Source: Planctomycetota bacterium
GTDB lineage: Bacteria > Planctomycetota > UBA1135 > UBA2386
Assembly: GCA_016713175.1 (NCBI GenBank)
Contig: JADJPQ010000003.1
Location: forward strand, 558,001 to 622,000
Direction: 5' to 3'
DNA: 64,000 bases
Shown here piece by piece: positions 28,405 through 37,089 of the stretch (position 1 is its first letter; every line of letters begins with the position of its first letter). The notes beneath the pieces are model-generated. The model did not search any database, was not told where the DNA came from, and was given only the letters and a program-made list of their open reading frames with translations. The translations under genes and the position numbers were made by a program.

Positions 28405-28932
28405 ATGCGCCCAGTCCTCGGTCTCGCCATCCTGCCGTTCGTCGCCGCCTGTTCGACCGCCTGGCACCGGCTGCCGGCCACCCTGGCCACGTCCGGCCAG
28501 ACCGTGCCGGCCGAACTGTGGATCCGCGCCGACACGCGCGAACAGCCGGTCAGCGTCGTCACCGACACGATCCTGTTCCCGTTGGACACGGTGTTCTCGC
28601 TGCTGGCGGCGCTCGCGGCGCTGAGCAGTGATCAGGTCGACATCCAAGCGGGACCCGCCGGCACGGCGCTGGCGATGCTGCTGCCGTTCGTCACCGCCAC
28701 GTACGATCCCGACGTCGACTCGATCGAAGAGCTGCAGGCCGGCAAGGAACTGCCGCATCGCCGGCCGGCGCCGGTGTTGATCGCGGTGCCGGCGGCGAGC
28801 TGGCAGGCGTGGCGGCGTGGCGAGCGAACGCTGGAGCAGGCGGTGTCGGATGCGCCGGGGAGTCTGTGGTTGTCGAATCGGTTGCGGACGGGGGATGCGG
28901 AGCTGGTGTTGCTCGGCGGCGGCGACCGCTGA
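28405..28932 (+). CDS. hypothetical YceK-like lipoprotein
   Basis: 175 residues with a lipobox (LAILPFVAACST). The segment PVSVVTDTILFPLDTVFSLLAA resembles the 'D...(l)P.DT...P.' core of YceK/YidQ-type small lipoproteins in which a processed hydrophobic stretch follows. The C-terminal half has no match that could be recognised. It is divergent from the peptidase-ligase operon across 75 bases and stops 12 bases before the acetyltransferase gene. Confidence 0.6.
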   Translation: MRPVLGLAILPFVAACSTAWHRLPATLATSGQTVPAELWIRADTREQPVSVVTDTILFPLDTVFSLLAALAALSSDQVDIQAGPAGTALAMLLPFVTATYDPDVDSIEELQAGKELPHRRPAPVLIAVPAASWQAWRRGERTLEQAVSDAPGSLWLSNRLRTGDAELVLLGGGDR

Positions 28933-28943
28933 ACCGCCGCATC

Positions 28944-29600
28944 ATGACGGCAAGAGAACGGATCGATCCGGTCGGCAAGTACACCATCGCCGTCGCGCGC
29001 GACTTCCTGCTGGCCAACTACCGGAGTCACCCGACGTTCGCGCGGCTCTATGGCCTGGCCGACACGGACACCGACCGCACGGCAGGGATCTTCATGGGTA
29101 TCTGCCGGCGAACGCAGCGCGCAGGCATGTTGCTGGCCTGCCGGCGCGGCAACGAGACCCTGGGTGTCCTGGCCTGGTCGCCGAACCGGAGCCCGGATCG
29201 GCGGCTGACCGCGTTCTTGCGCGTTCCGATCACCTACTCGGCTTGTTGGCTACGCGACCATTGGAACTCGTTTCGCGACCGCAGAGCGCTCGGCGAAGCG
29301 GCGTTCGCCCGCTGGCGTGCCTACTCCGGAATGGCGCAACGCGCACCGGTCCATGAACCAACACTGCTCATCTGCGCGCTGGCAGTCGCGCCAGCGGCGC
29401 GCCGCTCCGGCGTTGCCCGACGGCTCCTTGCCGAAGTCGCGGCCAATCCCATCTGGTCGAACTGGGCCCACGCCATCGAGGTCAACACCTGGGATGCCGA
29501 GAACGTGCTCATCTACGAGCGCCTCGGGTTCACGGTCGTCGATCATGCGCGTGAGGGCGACGTCGATTGCTGGACGATGTTGCGACCGATGCGACCCTGA
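28944..29600 (+). CDS. GNAT N-acetyltransferase
   Basis: 218 residues from the ATG at 28944. The acetyl-CoA loop is VAPAARRSGVARRLL (R-x-x-G-x-A form), preceded by the beta-4 strand LLICALAV and followed by VNTWDAENVLIYERLGFTVV, the classic N-x-x-(A)-x-x-x-Y-x-x-x-G-F end of the fold. It is close to, though divergent from, the RLAN-ATP-grasp operon. Elsewhere RLAN ligases are described fused to GNAT domains, so a functional link is possible but not shown. Confidence 0.82.
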   Translation: MTARERIDPVGKYTIAVARDFLLANYRSHPTFARLYGLADTDTDRTAGIFMGICRRTQRAGMLLACRRGNETLGVLAWSPNRSPDRRLTAFLRVPITYSACWLRDHWNSFRDRRALGEAAFARWRAYSGMAQRAPVHEPTLLICALAVAPAARRSGVARRLLAEVAANPIWSNWAHAIEVNTWDAENVLIYERLGFTVVDHAREGDVDCWTMLRPMRP

Positions 29601-29628
29601 CTCGCCACCAGGCGCGGGACGGCGGTGA

Positions 29629-29964
29629 TCAGACCATCGTCGGCCGCAGGAACTCGTACGCAGCCTCCACGCGCGCGATCCGGATCGCGTAGCGCTGGTA
29701 CCAGCGTTCCTTGCCCATCTTCTGCGCGACCCGGTGGTCGACGTGTTGCTTCCACGCCTGGATCGACGCGAGGTCGCGCCAGTACGACACCGTGATCCCG
29801 AGGTCGCGCCGCGCCGACTCGATGCCGAGAAAGCCCGGCTGCTCGCTCGCCAGCTGCTCCATCCGTTCGGCCATCCACGCATAGCCGTCGAGGTCGAGCG
29901 TCTGCACCGACGTGAAGATCACCGCGTAGTACGGAGGGGCCGGAGTGCGGGCGGGCGAACTCAT
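29629..29964 (-). CDS. ABM-domain (dimeric alpha-beta barrel) protein
   Basis: 111 residues. YYAVIFTSVQTLDLDGYAWM, QPGFLGIESARRDLGITVSY and WRDLASIQAWKQHVDH follow the antibiotic-biosynthesis-monooxygenase-like fold (small ferredoxin-like dimers), including the 'W-x-(s/d)-x-x-(a/s)-(i/l)-x-x-W' helix. Most genomic members are haem- or quinone-related or of unknown function, and no biosynthetic cluster surrounds it. It converges with the acetyltransferase gene. Confidence 0.78.
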   Translation of the reverse strand: MSSPARTPAPPYYAVIFTSVQTLDLDGYAWMAERMEQLASEQPGFLGIESARRDLGITVSYWRDLASIQAWKQHVDHRVAQKMGKERWYQRYAIRIARVEAAYEFLRPTMV

Positions 29965-30003
29965 CGCGGCAGTGTGACCACGGCCCGGAACGCGCGCCAG
30001 GGT

Positions 30004-31038
30004 TCACCCACCCAACGCACGCAGCGCCGCCTTCGCCCGCGCCGCCGTCTGCTTGTCGGCGGCACTGACCAACGGCGCCACCGCCTGTCGCGCTGCTTCC
30101 GACCCTTTGCCGATGATCCCCAGCACGGTCACCGTCTCCCGCACGACCTCGATCGACGAACTCTTCAGCAACGGCAACAGGGACGGCACCGCCGACGCCG
30201 CCGCATCACCCAACCGGCCGATCTGCTGCACCATCAGCACCTGCTGTGCAGCGGGCGCGCGCGGCAACCGCAACTGCAGCAGCGTCAGCATCGACGGGTC
30301 GGTCGGATCGACGGCCTGCACCAACGCAAACAACGAGTCGTGGACCTGCGGCTGCCAGTTCGCGTTCCAGCGCACGGTCCTGGCATCGCCGGGCGCCGCT
30401 GCCGGCACGAGAAACGTCTGCGGCGCCAGCAAGCGGTTGACGATCGGCAACGCCTCGCGCGCCTTGGCCCCCTGCTCGGCGAGCAGCTGGCACCCGAGTT
30501 CGATCGCGAACGGATTGTTCGAACGCAACATGTCCAGCAGCTTCGCGACGTCGTCCGTCGCCGCGAACTGCAGCCGCCACCACGCCCGCACCGTGTAGTG
30601 CGCGAGTTCCGCCGTCGGCGCCTGCTGGTGGCGCACCAGCAGCGCTTCGGCCAGTTGTTCGCGCAACCCGGCGGCCTGGAGGAACGGACCGACCTCCCCG
30701 AGGGTCAGGACCGCCCAATGACATTCCGCACCCTCGGCCGCCAGCGCCTTCCGCAGGGCCGGCACCGCCGGCTCGGCCGCCGCACCGACCCGCATCAAGT
30801 GATCCATCGCCCGCACGCGCGCGTCGCTCCGCGCGTCCTGCTCGAGCACTTCGATCAGGAACGGCACCATCAGCTCCGGCCGCCGCCGCAGTTCGCGGCC
30901 CGCCGCCGACTCCGGACCGGCCGCCACCGACTTCTCGAAGTTCGCGCGCAGCTCCTCGGCAGCCGACGGCCGGCTCACCGACTCCTGCGCCATCGACAAC
31001 ACGGACAAAGCTACGATCGCGAGCGCAATACTTGGCAT
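30004..31038 (-). CDS. secreted HEAT-repeat protein
   Basis: 344 residues taking the ATG at 31038, which opens a signal peptide (MPSIALAIVALSVLSMAQ); 74 further codons upstream are shadow-like. Armadillo/HEAT repeats run throughout, for example HLMRVGAAAEPAVPALRKAL, IGRLGDAAASAVPSLLPLL and LGIIGKGSEAARQAVAPL. Exported HEAT proteins are common in planctomycetes; partners are unknown. It starts 55 bases behind recN and is probably in the same transcript. Confidence 0.78.
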   Translation of the reverse strand: MPSIALAIVALSVLSMAQESVSRPSAAEELRANFEKSVAAGPESAAGRELRRRPELMVPFLIEVLEQDARSDARVRAMDHLMRVGAAAEPAVPALRKALAAEGAECHWAVLTLGEVGPFLQAAGLREQLAEALLVRHQQAPTAELAHYTVRAWWRLQFAATDDVAKLLDMLRSNNPFAIELGCQLLAEQGAKAREALPIVNRLLAPQTFLVPAAAPGDARTVRWNANWQPQVHDSLFALVQAVDPTDPSMLTLLQLRLPRAPAAQQVLMVQQIGRLGDAAASAVPSLLPLLKSSSIEVVRETVTVLGIIGKGSEAARQAVAPLVSAADKQTAARAKAALRALGG

Positions 31039-31093
31039 GACAAAGTCCTCTCGTGCCCAGAGTCTACGCCAATCCGCCACGCGCCGCCAGCCC

Positions 31094-32827
31094 CTACGCG
31101 CCGCCGGCGTCCGCCGCCTCGCGCGCCTTGGCCACCAGCCGCCGCGCCTGGTGCAGCGCCGCCGCATCGCCGGCGTCGCCGATCGCCATGGCCGCCAGTT
31201 CCTTCTCCACTTCGGTGCCGGCAAGCCGCCGCACCGTCGACCGCGTACGTTCTTCGTCACCCTTGCCGCGCACCTCCTTGTTGATCAGGAAATGCGCCTG
31301 CGCGAACGCCGCCACCGGCGCCAGGTGCGTGACGATCACGACCTGATGGTGCCGCGCGACCTCGCCGAGCTTGCCGCCGACCTGCAGACCGAGCCGGCCG
31401 CCGATCTCGGCGTCGATCTCGTCCAGCACCAGCAGTGGCACGCGGTCCTGATCGGCCAGCAGCTTCTTGATCGCGAGCACGATGCGCGCCAGTTCGCCGC
31501 CGGACGCGGTGTCGCGCAGCGAATGGAACGGCTCGCCCGGATTGATCCGCACCTCGAGGTCGACCGGCACCGGACCGTGTTCGGTCGCGTCGTCGAGCAG
31601 CCGCTCGGTCGCCAGATCGTCGGCCATCGCCAGGCGCACCTGCGTGTGCGGCATGCCGAGATCCTTCAGTTCGGCGACGACCTGGGCACAGAACGGCCCG
31701 GCCGCCTTGGCGCGCGCCCGGATCAACCGCCGGCCGATCACCGCCGCCGCTTCGGTGCGTTGCCGCAACTCGCCCGCCAGCGCTTCCGGATCCGCCGCCG
31801 CCGCCTCGAACTCGGCCAGCTCCGCAGCGACGCGCGCCGCGGTCTTGCGCAGATCCGCTTCGGTCGGCCCATAACGCCGCAGCGCGTCGTGCACTTCGTC
31901 GAGCCGCTCCTGCACGGCCTGCAGCCGCGATGGGTCCAGATCGAGCCGGGCCGCATGCGATTGCACCGACCGCGCCGCGTTGGCGACCAGTTCTTCCGCC
32001 TGCGCCAGTTCTTCCGCCGCCTGTTCGAGCCGCGGATCGATCGCCGCCGCATCGCGCAACGCCGCCAACGCCTGCCCGAGCCGATCGACCGCCGCCGTCT
32101 CACCGTCCTGCAACGCATCCATCGCCGTCGCCAGCGTCTGCCGCATCGCATCGAGATTGGCGAGCACCTGATGCTCGGCCTCGAGTGCCGACAGTTCACC
32201 TTCCTGCAGCCGCAGCTCGGTCAGTTCGCGCTGCTGGAAGCGCAGGAACTCGAGCCGCTGCGCCCGTTCGCGCTGATCGCTGGCACTCTGCCGCAACGTG
32301 TCGCGGATCTGCCGCGCCGACGCCAACGCCGTCGCGAACTCGCGCCGCAACGCCGCGGTGCCGGCAAACGCATCGAGCGTCTCGCACTGCGTCTCCGGCC
32401 GCATCAACGCGCGGGAATCGCCCTGGCCGTGGATCTCCAGCAGGAACGACCCCAGCTCCCGCAGCGCCGTCAACGTCGCCGGCCGGCCGCCGATCCGCAC
32501 GCGACTGCGACCCTGGCGATCGACGATGCGGGTGACCAGCAGCAGGTCGTCGTCGAGCACGCCGCCGCAGGCCTGTGCCACCATCCGCGCAACGGTCGCG
32601 CTGCGTTCGCCAGCGCCGAGCCGGAACTCGCCGTCGACCTGCAGTTCGTCGGCGCCATGGCGAACGAGCGACCCGGCGATCTTCTCGCCGCGCAGCACCT
32701 TCAGCGCGGTGATCAGCAGCGACTTGCCGCCGCCGGTCTCGCCGGAGATCACGTTGAGGCCGTCGCCGAGCCGGACTTCAGCCTGTTCGAGCAGGGCCAG
32801 GTTGCGGATGTGCAGGGTGTGCAGCAT
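31094..32827 (-). CDS. recN: DNA repair protein RecN
   Basis: 577 residues, slightly longer than the usual ~555. Walker A GETGGGKS (29-36; most RecN have GETGAGKS) follows the standard opening LHIRNLALLEQAEV. The C-terminal half has FSLRDTASGGEL-like signature SLRDTASGGELARI, Walker B LLVLDEIDAEIGG and VIVTHLAPVAAFA. A coiled coil lies between. RecN is an SMC-like ATPase that holds broken DNA ends during double-strand break repair. No SOS box could be confidently identified upstream. Confidence 0.95.
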   Translation of the reverse strand: MLHTLHIRNLALLEQAEVRLGDGLNVISGETGGGKSLLITALKVLRGEKIAGSLVRHGADELQVDGEFRLGAGERSATVARMVAQACGGVLDDDLLLVTRIVDRQGRSRVRIGGRPATLTALRELGSFLLEIHGQGDSRALMRPETQCETLDAFAGTAALRREFATALASARQIRDTLRQSASDQRERAQRLEFLRFQQRELTELRLQEGELSALEAEHQVLANLDAMRQTLATAMDALQDGETAAVDRLGQALAALRDAAAIDPRLEQAAEELAQAEELVANAARSVQSHAARLDLDPSRLQAVQERLDEVHDALRRYGPTEADLRKTAARVAAELAEFEAAAADPEALAGELRQRTEAAAVIGRRLIRARAKAAGPFCAQVVAELKDLGMPHTQVRLAMADDLATERLLDDATEHGPVPVDLEVRINPGEPFHSLRDTASGGELARIVLAIKKLLADQDRVPLLVLDEIDAEIGGRLGLQVGGKLGEVARHHQVVIVTHLAPVAAFAQAHFLINKEVRGKGDEERTRSTVRRLAGTEVEKELAAMAIGDAGDAAALHQARRLVAKAREAADAGGA

Positions 32828-32893
32828 GGCGGCGGTTCCCGGAATGGGGCGCCGACTCTAGCAACCGGTTGCGGCGGCGGAAGGCGGCGGCGA

Positions 32894-33871
32894 TCAGTTA
32901 CCGACTACGCCGGCACCGGCGTTGCCGACCAGCAGACCGAGCGTGTTGGTGCCCGGGCTGAGCACGGCGACCTGGTTGAAGAACGCGAGGCCGCCCAGGC
33001 TCGGCGAGTTGGGGATCAACGAACCCGAAGAAGCGGCGCCGCTGCCGTCGAGCACCAGGAACGTCGCCTCGTCGGTGCTGGTCCGGTTGAAGCAGTTGGG
33101 CGCGCCGAAGGCAGTGAGGTCGACCGGCGTCGGCTGTCCGAACCATTGGGTGTTGTCGAGCGCCCAGACCAGGAACGCTGGCAGGTTCGGCACGCCGCCC
33201 GCGACGTTCAACGTCAGCGTCTGGCCGAACTGCGGCAGGCCGGTGGCGGTCAGGTACGGCACGGCTGGCGTCGCCGGCACGCAGTGGATCCGGAAGATCT
33301 GCCGCGCGACCGAGACCGAGGCCGTCCACACCATGTTGTTGTTGGGCCGGCGGTACCAGTTCTGGGTCGGGCCGGCGACGCCACCGGCGGCGGTGTGCTG
33401 CGGCGGCGCGATGCGGCTGTAGGCATCGACATGGAACCAGAACGCGACACCGGCGGGAACGACGATCGGTGGCGTCAGGGCCGTGGAATACCAGCCGGCG
33501 GCGTTGGCGACGGTGATCGTACCGTTGGCGATGTTGGTCGGATCCGGGCGCGTGTGCACGGTGGCGGTCGGGCCGGACAGATCCCAGATCAGGCCGGTCT
33601 TGCCGGTCTCGGTGATGCCGGTGTTGGTGGTCGTGTAGATCTCGAAGCCGATCACCTGGATGTCCAGGCCGGTCGTGTTGATCACGGGGTAGGCGTACTC
33701 GTTGGGCAGCGAAGCCAGTTGGTGCGTCGGGTTGAGGTCGTTGAGGGTCAGGCAGTTGGCAGGCGCGGCGCCGTTGCAGCCTTCGCCGTAGAGTTGATAG
33801 GTGGCGGTCTGGGCGATGACGCTGGAGGTGAGCGCAAACAGGACGACGCCCGTCAGGCGAGTGGTGTTCAT
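32894..33871 (-). CDS. secreted protein with lineage-specific C-terminal domain
   Basis: 325 residues from the ATG at 33871, which gives a signal peptide ending SSVIAQ. The N-terminal ~190 residues form a beta-sandwich-like region seen in secreted planctomycete proteins (YAYPVINTTGLDIQVIGFEI, VVPAGVAFWFHVDAYSRIAP). The last ~110 residues carry the recurrent domain with the block SPSLGGLAFFNQVAVLSPG ending TLGLLVGN. No catalytic residues were recognised. It lies just downstream of the amplified beta-helix genes and on the same strand. Confidence 0.78.
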   Translation of the reverse strand: MNTTRLTGVVLFALTSSVIAQTATYQLYGEGCNGAAPANCLTLNDLNPTHQLASLPNEYAYPVINTTGLDIQVIGFEIYTTTNTGITETGKTGLIWDLSGPTATVHTRPDPTNIANGTITVANAAGWYSTALTPPIVVPAGVAFWFHVDAYSRIAPPQHTAAGGVAGPTQNWYRRPNNNMVWTASVSVARQIFRIHCVPATPAVPYLTATGLPQFGQTLTLNVAGGVPNLPAFLVWALDNTQWFGQPTPVDLTAFGAPNCFNRTSTDEATFLVLDGSGAASSGSLIPNSPSLGGLAFFNQVAVLSPGTNTLGLLVGNAGAGVVGN

Positions 33872-33954
33872 GTCGCGCCAATGTCGCCGAGACCGTAGAA
33901 CGGTCAACCCCCGGCCCTGCAGTCGCTGCCGTCGAGCCGTCGGTGGCGGGCGTA

Positions 33955-35220
33955 TCAGTAGCGGCCTGGGATGATGGGCTGGGTCAGGCGGATCGTACCG
34001 TTGGTGGTCAGTTCTGCGCCTTGCACGGTCACGGCGGTGCCGACGGCGGGCAGCGGGGCGATGCTCAGGGTCAGGGTGTGGTCGCCCGTGCTGTTCGACG
34101 ACAGCCCCGGTGCATGCAGGGAGCCGGGGTTCCAGCACAGCAGGCCCTGGGGCAGGCTGGTTGGCGTCGGCTGCAGGGTTCCCATCGCGAACACAGCGAA
34201 GGCGCCGGGTTCGGTGTATTGGCGCAGAGTCACTGTCTGCGACGGCTCGTCCAGCGTCCAACTGGCTCCCGCGACCGGGCCCCAGGTCGGCGGCGTGTAA
34301 AGACTGAACCCACCCTGCACTGACGTGCGAGGATCGACATAGACCGGTCCCGTCGGGAAGGCCGTGTTGTAGTTCTCGACTGCTGCGTCCTGGAAGTAGA
34401 GGGTCCACCCGCCGATCAGTGACGTGTTGCCGGCACACCGAACGACACCGCCGGCCATGACCACTGCGCCGGAGGCGTAGTTCCAGAGTCCAAGTGGTGC
34501 GTACCACCAGCCGTCCGTGCCCACTGCCGTGCAATTAGTCATGTTGATCTCGCCTCCGCGAATGACCATGACGGTTCCTGACCATGGTTGCAGGCGCTCC
34601 ACGGTTCCACCGCCAAAATAACAATCCGTCGCAAAGAGTCGCCCGGCGTCGCAGTAGACTCCGGCCCCAGCATAGCACTGATGCACGATCGAATTGGAGA
34701 GGTAGACCGCATTGGAACCAAGAACGTAGATTGGTGGCGGCTGCGGCCCACCGTTTCTTCTGAACGTCGATACCACGTTTGTAAAAGGAACACCAATCAC
34801 CATGCTATCCACGACAACGGTACCACGACAATTCGTTGCTTGCACGCCACGATAAGGCATCGACCTCAACGAATTGTTGTCGTAAATATCGTCACCGTTA
34901 CGAAACCCGGTTATCGTGACCCTCTGCGTCAACGTGAGCTGCTCGACCAGGAACTGACCAATCACCGGTGGTCGTGGGTCTTCTCCGCGTATCATGAGCG
35001 ACTTACTCCGAACCGTTGGCGCTTCGTAGTACAAGCCGGTCGTCGCGAAGTCGACTGCACGGACCGATATCACGTCTCCATCGACAGCCGCGTCCACAGC
35101 CGGTTGCAGGTCGAGAAAGTCGGTGCCCGGTCGGTTCAGGCGGTCGACGATCAGGGTCCGCTGCGCCAACAACAGCGCACTGGACAGGAACAACACGAAG
35201 AGGATCATGAGACAGCGCAT
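33955..35220 (-). CDS. beta-helix-like secreted protein, paralogue copy 1 (chimeric)
   Basis: 421 residues with signal peptide MRCLMILFVLFLSSALLLAQ. RTLIVDRLNRPGTDFLDLQP and the 'DG-D-(v/i)-I-x-V' repeats indicate a right-handed parallel beta-helix resembling the pectate-lyase fold (GDVISVRAVDF, GVQATNCRGTVVV, SNSIVHQCYAGAGVYCDAGR). The C-terminal ~90 residues (from SLPQGLL) form a beta domain ending PIIPGRY. The N-terminal two-fifths are almost identical to copy 3 (37657-38922). The C-terminal part, from about RLFATDCYFGGG, is almost identical to copy 2. That makes it a mosaic. It follows tail fragment A by 17 bases. Confidence 0.82.
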   Translation of the reverse strand: MRCLMILFVLFLSSALLLAQRTLIVDRLNRPGTDFLDLQPAVDAAVDGDVISVRAVDFATTGLYYEAPTVRSKSLMIRGEDPRPPVIGQFLVEQLTLTQRVTITGFRNGDDIYDNNSLRSMPYRGVQATNCRGTVVVDSMVIGVPFTNVVSTFRRNGGPQPPPIYVLGSNAVYLSNSIVHQCYAGAGVYCDAGRLFATDCYFGGGTVERLQPWSGTVMVIRGGEINMTNCTAVGTDGWWYAPLGLWNYASGAVVMAGGVVRCAGNTSLIGGWTLYFQDAAVENYNTAFPTGPVYVDPRTSVQGGFSLYTPPTWGPVAGASWTLDEPSQTVTLRQYTEPGAFAVFAMGTLQPTPTSLPQGLLCWNPGSLHAPGLSSNSTGDHTLTLSIAPLPAVGTAVTVQGAELTTNGTIRLTQPIIPGRY

Positions 35221-35237
35221 GACGCAACTTGTCCTTG

Positions 35238-35705
35238 TTACGATTGCCGGAACTTGCGAAGACCAAGAGATCCCGCCACGTATGTCTCGTTGCCAGGTGC
35301 CGCGGGATCCAAGTCGGCAATCAGGATTGAATTGAATGACCCAACCGCCCCCTCCAGTCTTTCCTTGAACAGCAGTGAGCCGACATGGCCCTGGCTGTTA
35401 CGTGCGAATACGAACAATTGGCCATCCATCGTCGTGACGACAAGCTCCTCGGAGCCGTTGTCGCGGATGGCATCGCCGGCGCAGATGCCACTGATACCGT
35501 ATGCCTTCGGGTTGCCAGCGCTGCCGTCGAGCACCTTCACAGCGTGCTGTGCCAACGCCGTGCCAGTCCACTCCAACCACACAACGGCAGCAACAGAATC
35601 GTCGGCCGGAAGGTTGTTGGGCAATGGCATCTGGTGATTCGCGGGGACCGCATGCTTGAACACCGCTCCAAGATACACATCGGCACTCAGCAAGGGTCCG
35701 ATCAT
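35238..35705 (-). pseudogene. tail fragment A: truncated copy of the propeller end of the large hydrolase
   Basis: 155 codons that align over nearly their full length with the last ~150 residues of the large protein at 38939-43200 (shared NPKAYG-SGICAGDAIRDNGS, EELVVTTMDGQLFVFARNSQ, LGLRKFRQS). The hydrolase and the rest of the propeller are missing. The first codons differ in frame from fragment B: between the shared QRYLRRR-coding stretch and the ADVYLG codons, fragment A has one base more than B, so its upstream frame is broken by a TAA. No ribosome site precedes the ATG at 35705. It is probably a remnant carried along when the downstream beta-helix gene was duplicated, although it could still be translated. 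Confidence 0.7.
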
Positions 35706-35803
35706 CGCAGCGTCGGATTACGCGTCGCCGCAAGTAGCGCTGTGTCGCGACAACGGTCGGACTCGGCACCGCCCGAGCCGCGTCGACAGTCTTGGCACGC
35801 GGC

Positions 35804-37075
35804 TCAGTAGCGGCCTGGGATGATGGGCTGGGTCAGGCGGATCGTACCGTTGGTGGTCAGTTCTGCGCCTTGCACGGTCACGGCGGTGCCGACGGCGGGC
35901 AGCGGGGCGATGCTCAGGGTCAGGGTGTGGTCGCCCGTGCTGTTCGACGACAGCCCGAGTACGTGCAGGGAGCCGGGGTTCAGGTACAGCAGGCCCTGGG
36001 GCAGGCTGGTTGGCGTCGGCTGCAGGGTTCCCATTGCGAACACAGCGAAGGCGCCGGGTTCGGTGTATTGGCGCAGAGTCACTGTCTGCGACGGCTCGTC
36101 CAGCGTCCAACTGGCTCCCGCGACCGGGCCCCAGGTCGGCGGCGTGTAAAGACTGAACCCACCCTGCACTGACGTGCGAGGATCGACATAGACCGGTCCC
36201 GTCGGGAAGGCCGTGTTGTAGTCCTCGACTGCTGCGTCCTGGAAGTACAGGGTCCACCCGCCGATCAGCGACGTGTTGCCGGCACACCGAACGACACCGC
36301 CTGCCATGACCACGGCGCCGGAGGCGTAGTTCCAGAGTCCGAGCGGTGCGTACCACCAGCCGTCCGTGCCCACTGCCGTGCAATTGGTCATGTTGATCTC
36401 GCCTCCGCGAATGACCATGACGGTTCCTGGCCATGGTTGCAGACGTTCCACGGTTCCCCCGCCAAAATAACAGTCCGTCGCAAAGAGTCGCCCGGCATCG
36501 CAGTAGACTGCGCTACTCGTATAGCACTGATGCACTATCGAGTTGGAGACATACACCGCACTGGACGCTTGCACCAGAATCGGTTGAGGCTGACCATGTC
36601 CATTGAACCTGTACACCGACACGGAATTGGTGTTGGGAACCCCAATCACCATCTGGTCGATCACGACGATGCCGCTGCAGTTCAAGACCCCGACTCCGCG
36701 ATAGGGAGTCGTGCGGGTGCCGCTGTTGGCGTAGGCGTCGTCGCCGTTCCTGAACCCGGATATCGTCACGCGACGCCCTGCTGCCAGGTTGCGCACGACA
36801 AACTGCCCCACGACGGGTGGACGAGGAAGTTCCCCTCGGATTGTGACCGACTTGTTGTCCACGGTCGGAGCCTCATAGCACATCCCTGTTGCGCGAAAGT
36901 CGACTGAACGCACCACAATCACGTCTCCATTCAGCGCAGCGTCGACTGCTGGTTGCATGTCCAGGAAATCCGTCCCAGGTCGGTTCAGACGGTCGACGAT
37001 GAGAGTCCGTTGCGCTGCCAAAGAACTGCAGAACATCGGGATCACGATAACGAGGAGAAGCGGGAAAAAGCGCAT
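35804..37075 (-). CDS. beta-helix-like secreted protein, paralogue copy 2
   Basis: 423 residues from the ATG at 37075 with signal peptide MRFFPLLLVIVIPMFCSSLA. Same architecture as copies 1 and 3: RTLIVDRLNRPGTDFLDMQP, beta-helix turns, and the C-terminal domain ending PIIPGRY. Its N-terminal half is the most divergent of the three (GDVIVVRSVDFRATGMCYEA, VVRNLAAGRRVTI), while the C-terminal half is nearly identical to copy 1. A role in binding or cutting a surface polysaccharide is possible from the fold alone; no catalytic residues could be assigned. Confidence 0.82.
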   Translation of the reverse strand: MRFFPLLLVIVIPMFCSSLAAQRTLIVDRLNRPGTDFLDMQPAVDAALNGDVIVVRSVDFRATGMCYEAPTVDNKSVTIRGELPRPPVVGQFVVRNLAAGRRVTISGFRNGDDAYANSGTRTTPYRGVGVLNCSGIVVIDQMVIGVPNTNSVSVYRFNGHGQPQPILVQASSAVYVSNSIVHQCYTSSAVYCDAGRLFATDCYFGGGTVERLQPWPGTVMVIRGGEINMTNCTAVGTDGWWYAPLGLWNYASGAVVMAGGVVRCAGNTSLIGGWTLYFQDAAVEDYNTAFPTGPVYVDPRTSVQGGFSLYTPPTWGPVAGASWTLDEPSQTVTLRQYTEPGAFAVFAMGTLQPTPTSLPQGLLYLNPGSLHVLGLSSNSTGDHTLTLSIAPLPAVGTAVTVQGAELTTNGTIRLTQPIIPGRY

Positions 37076-37089
37076 GATCAGCCTCCTTG

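Noticed and set aside
29629..29964. Antibiotic biosynthesis cluster suggested by the ABM-domain protein
   Set aside because: ABM is a fold name. No polyketide, peptide synthetase or tailoring genes are adjacent, and most members have other roles.
31037..33898. 953-codon plus-strand open frame across recN
   Set aside because: It is the shadow of RecN and its neighbour, with unnatural residue composition and no recognisable domain.
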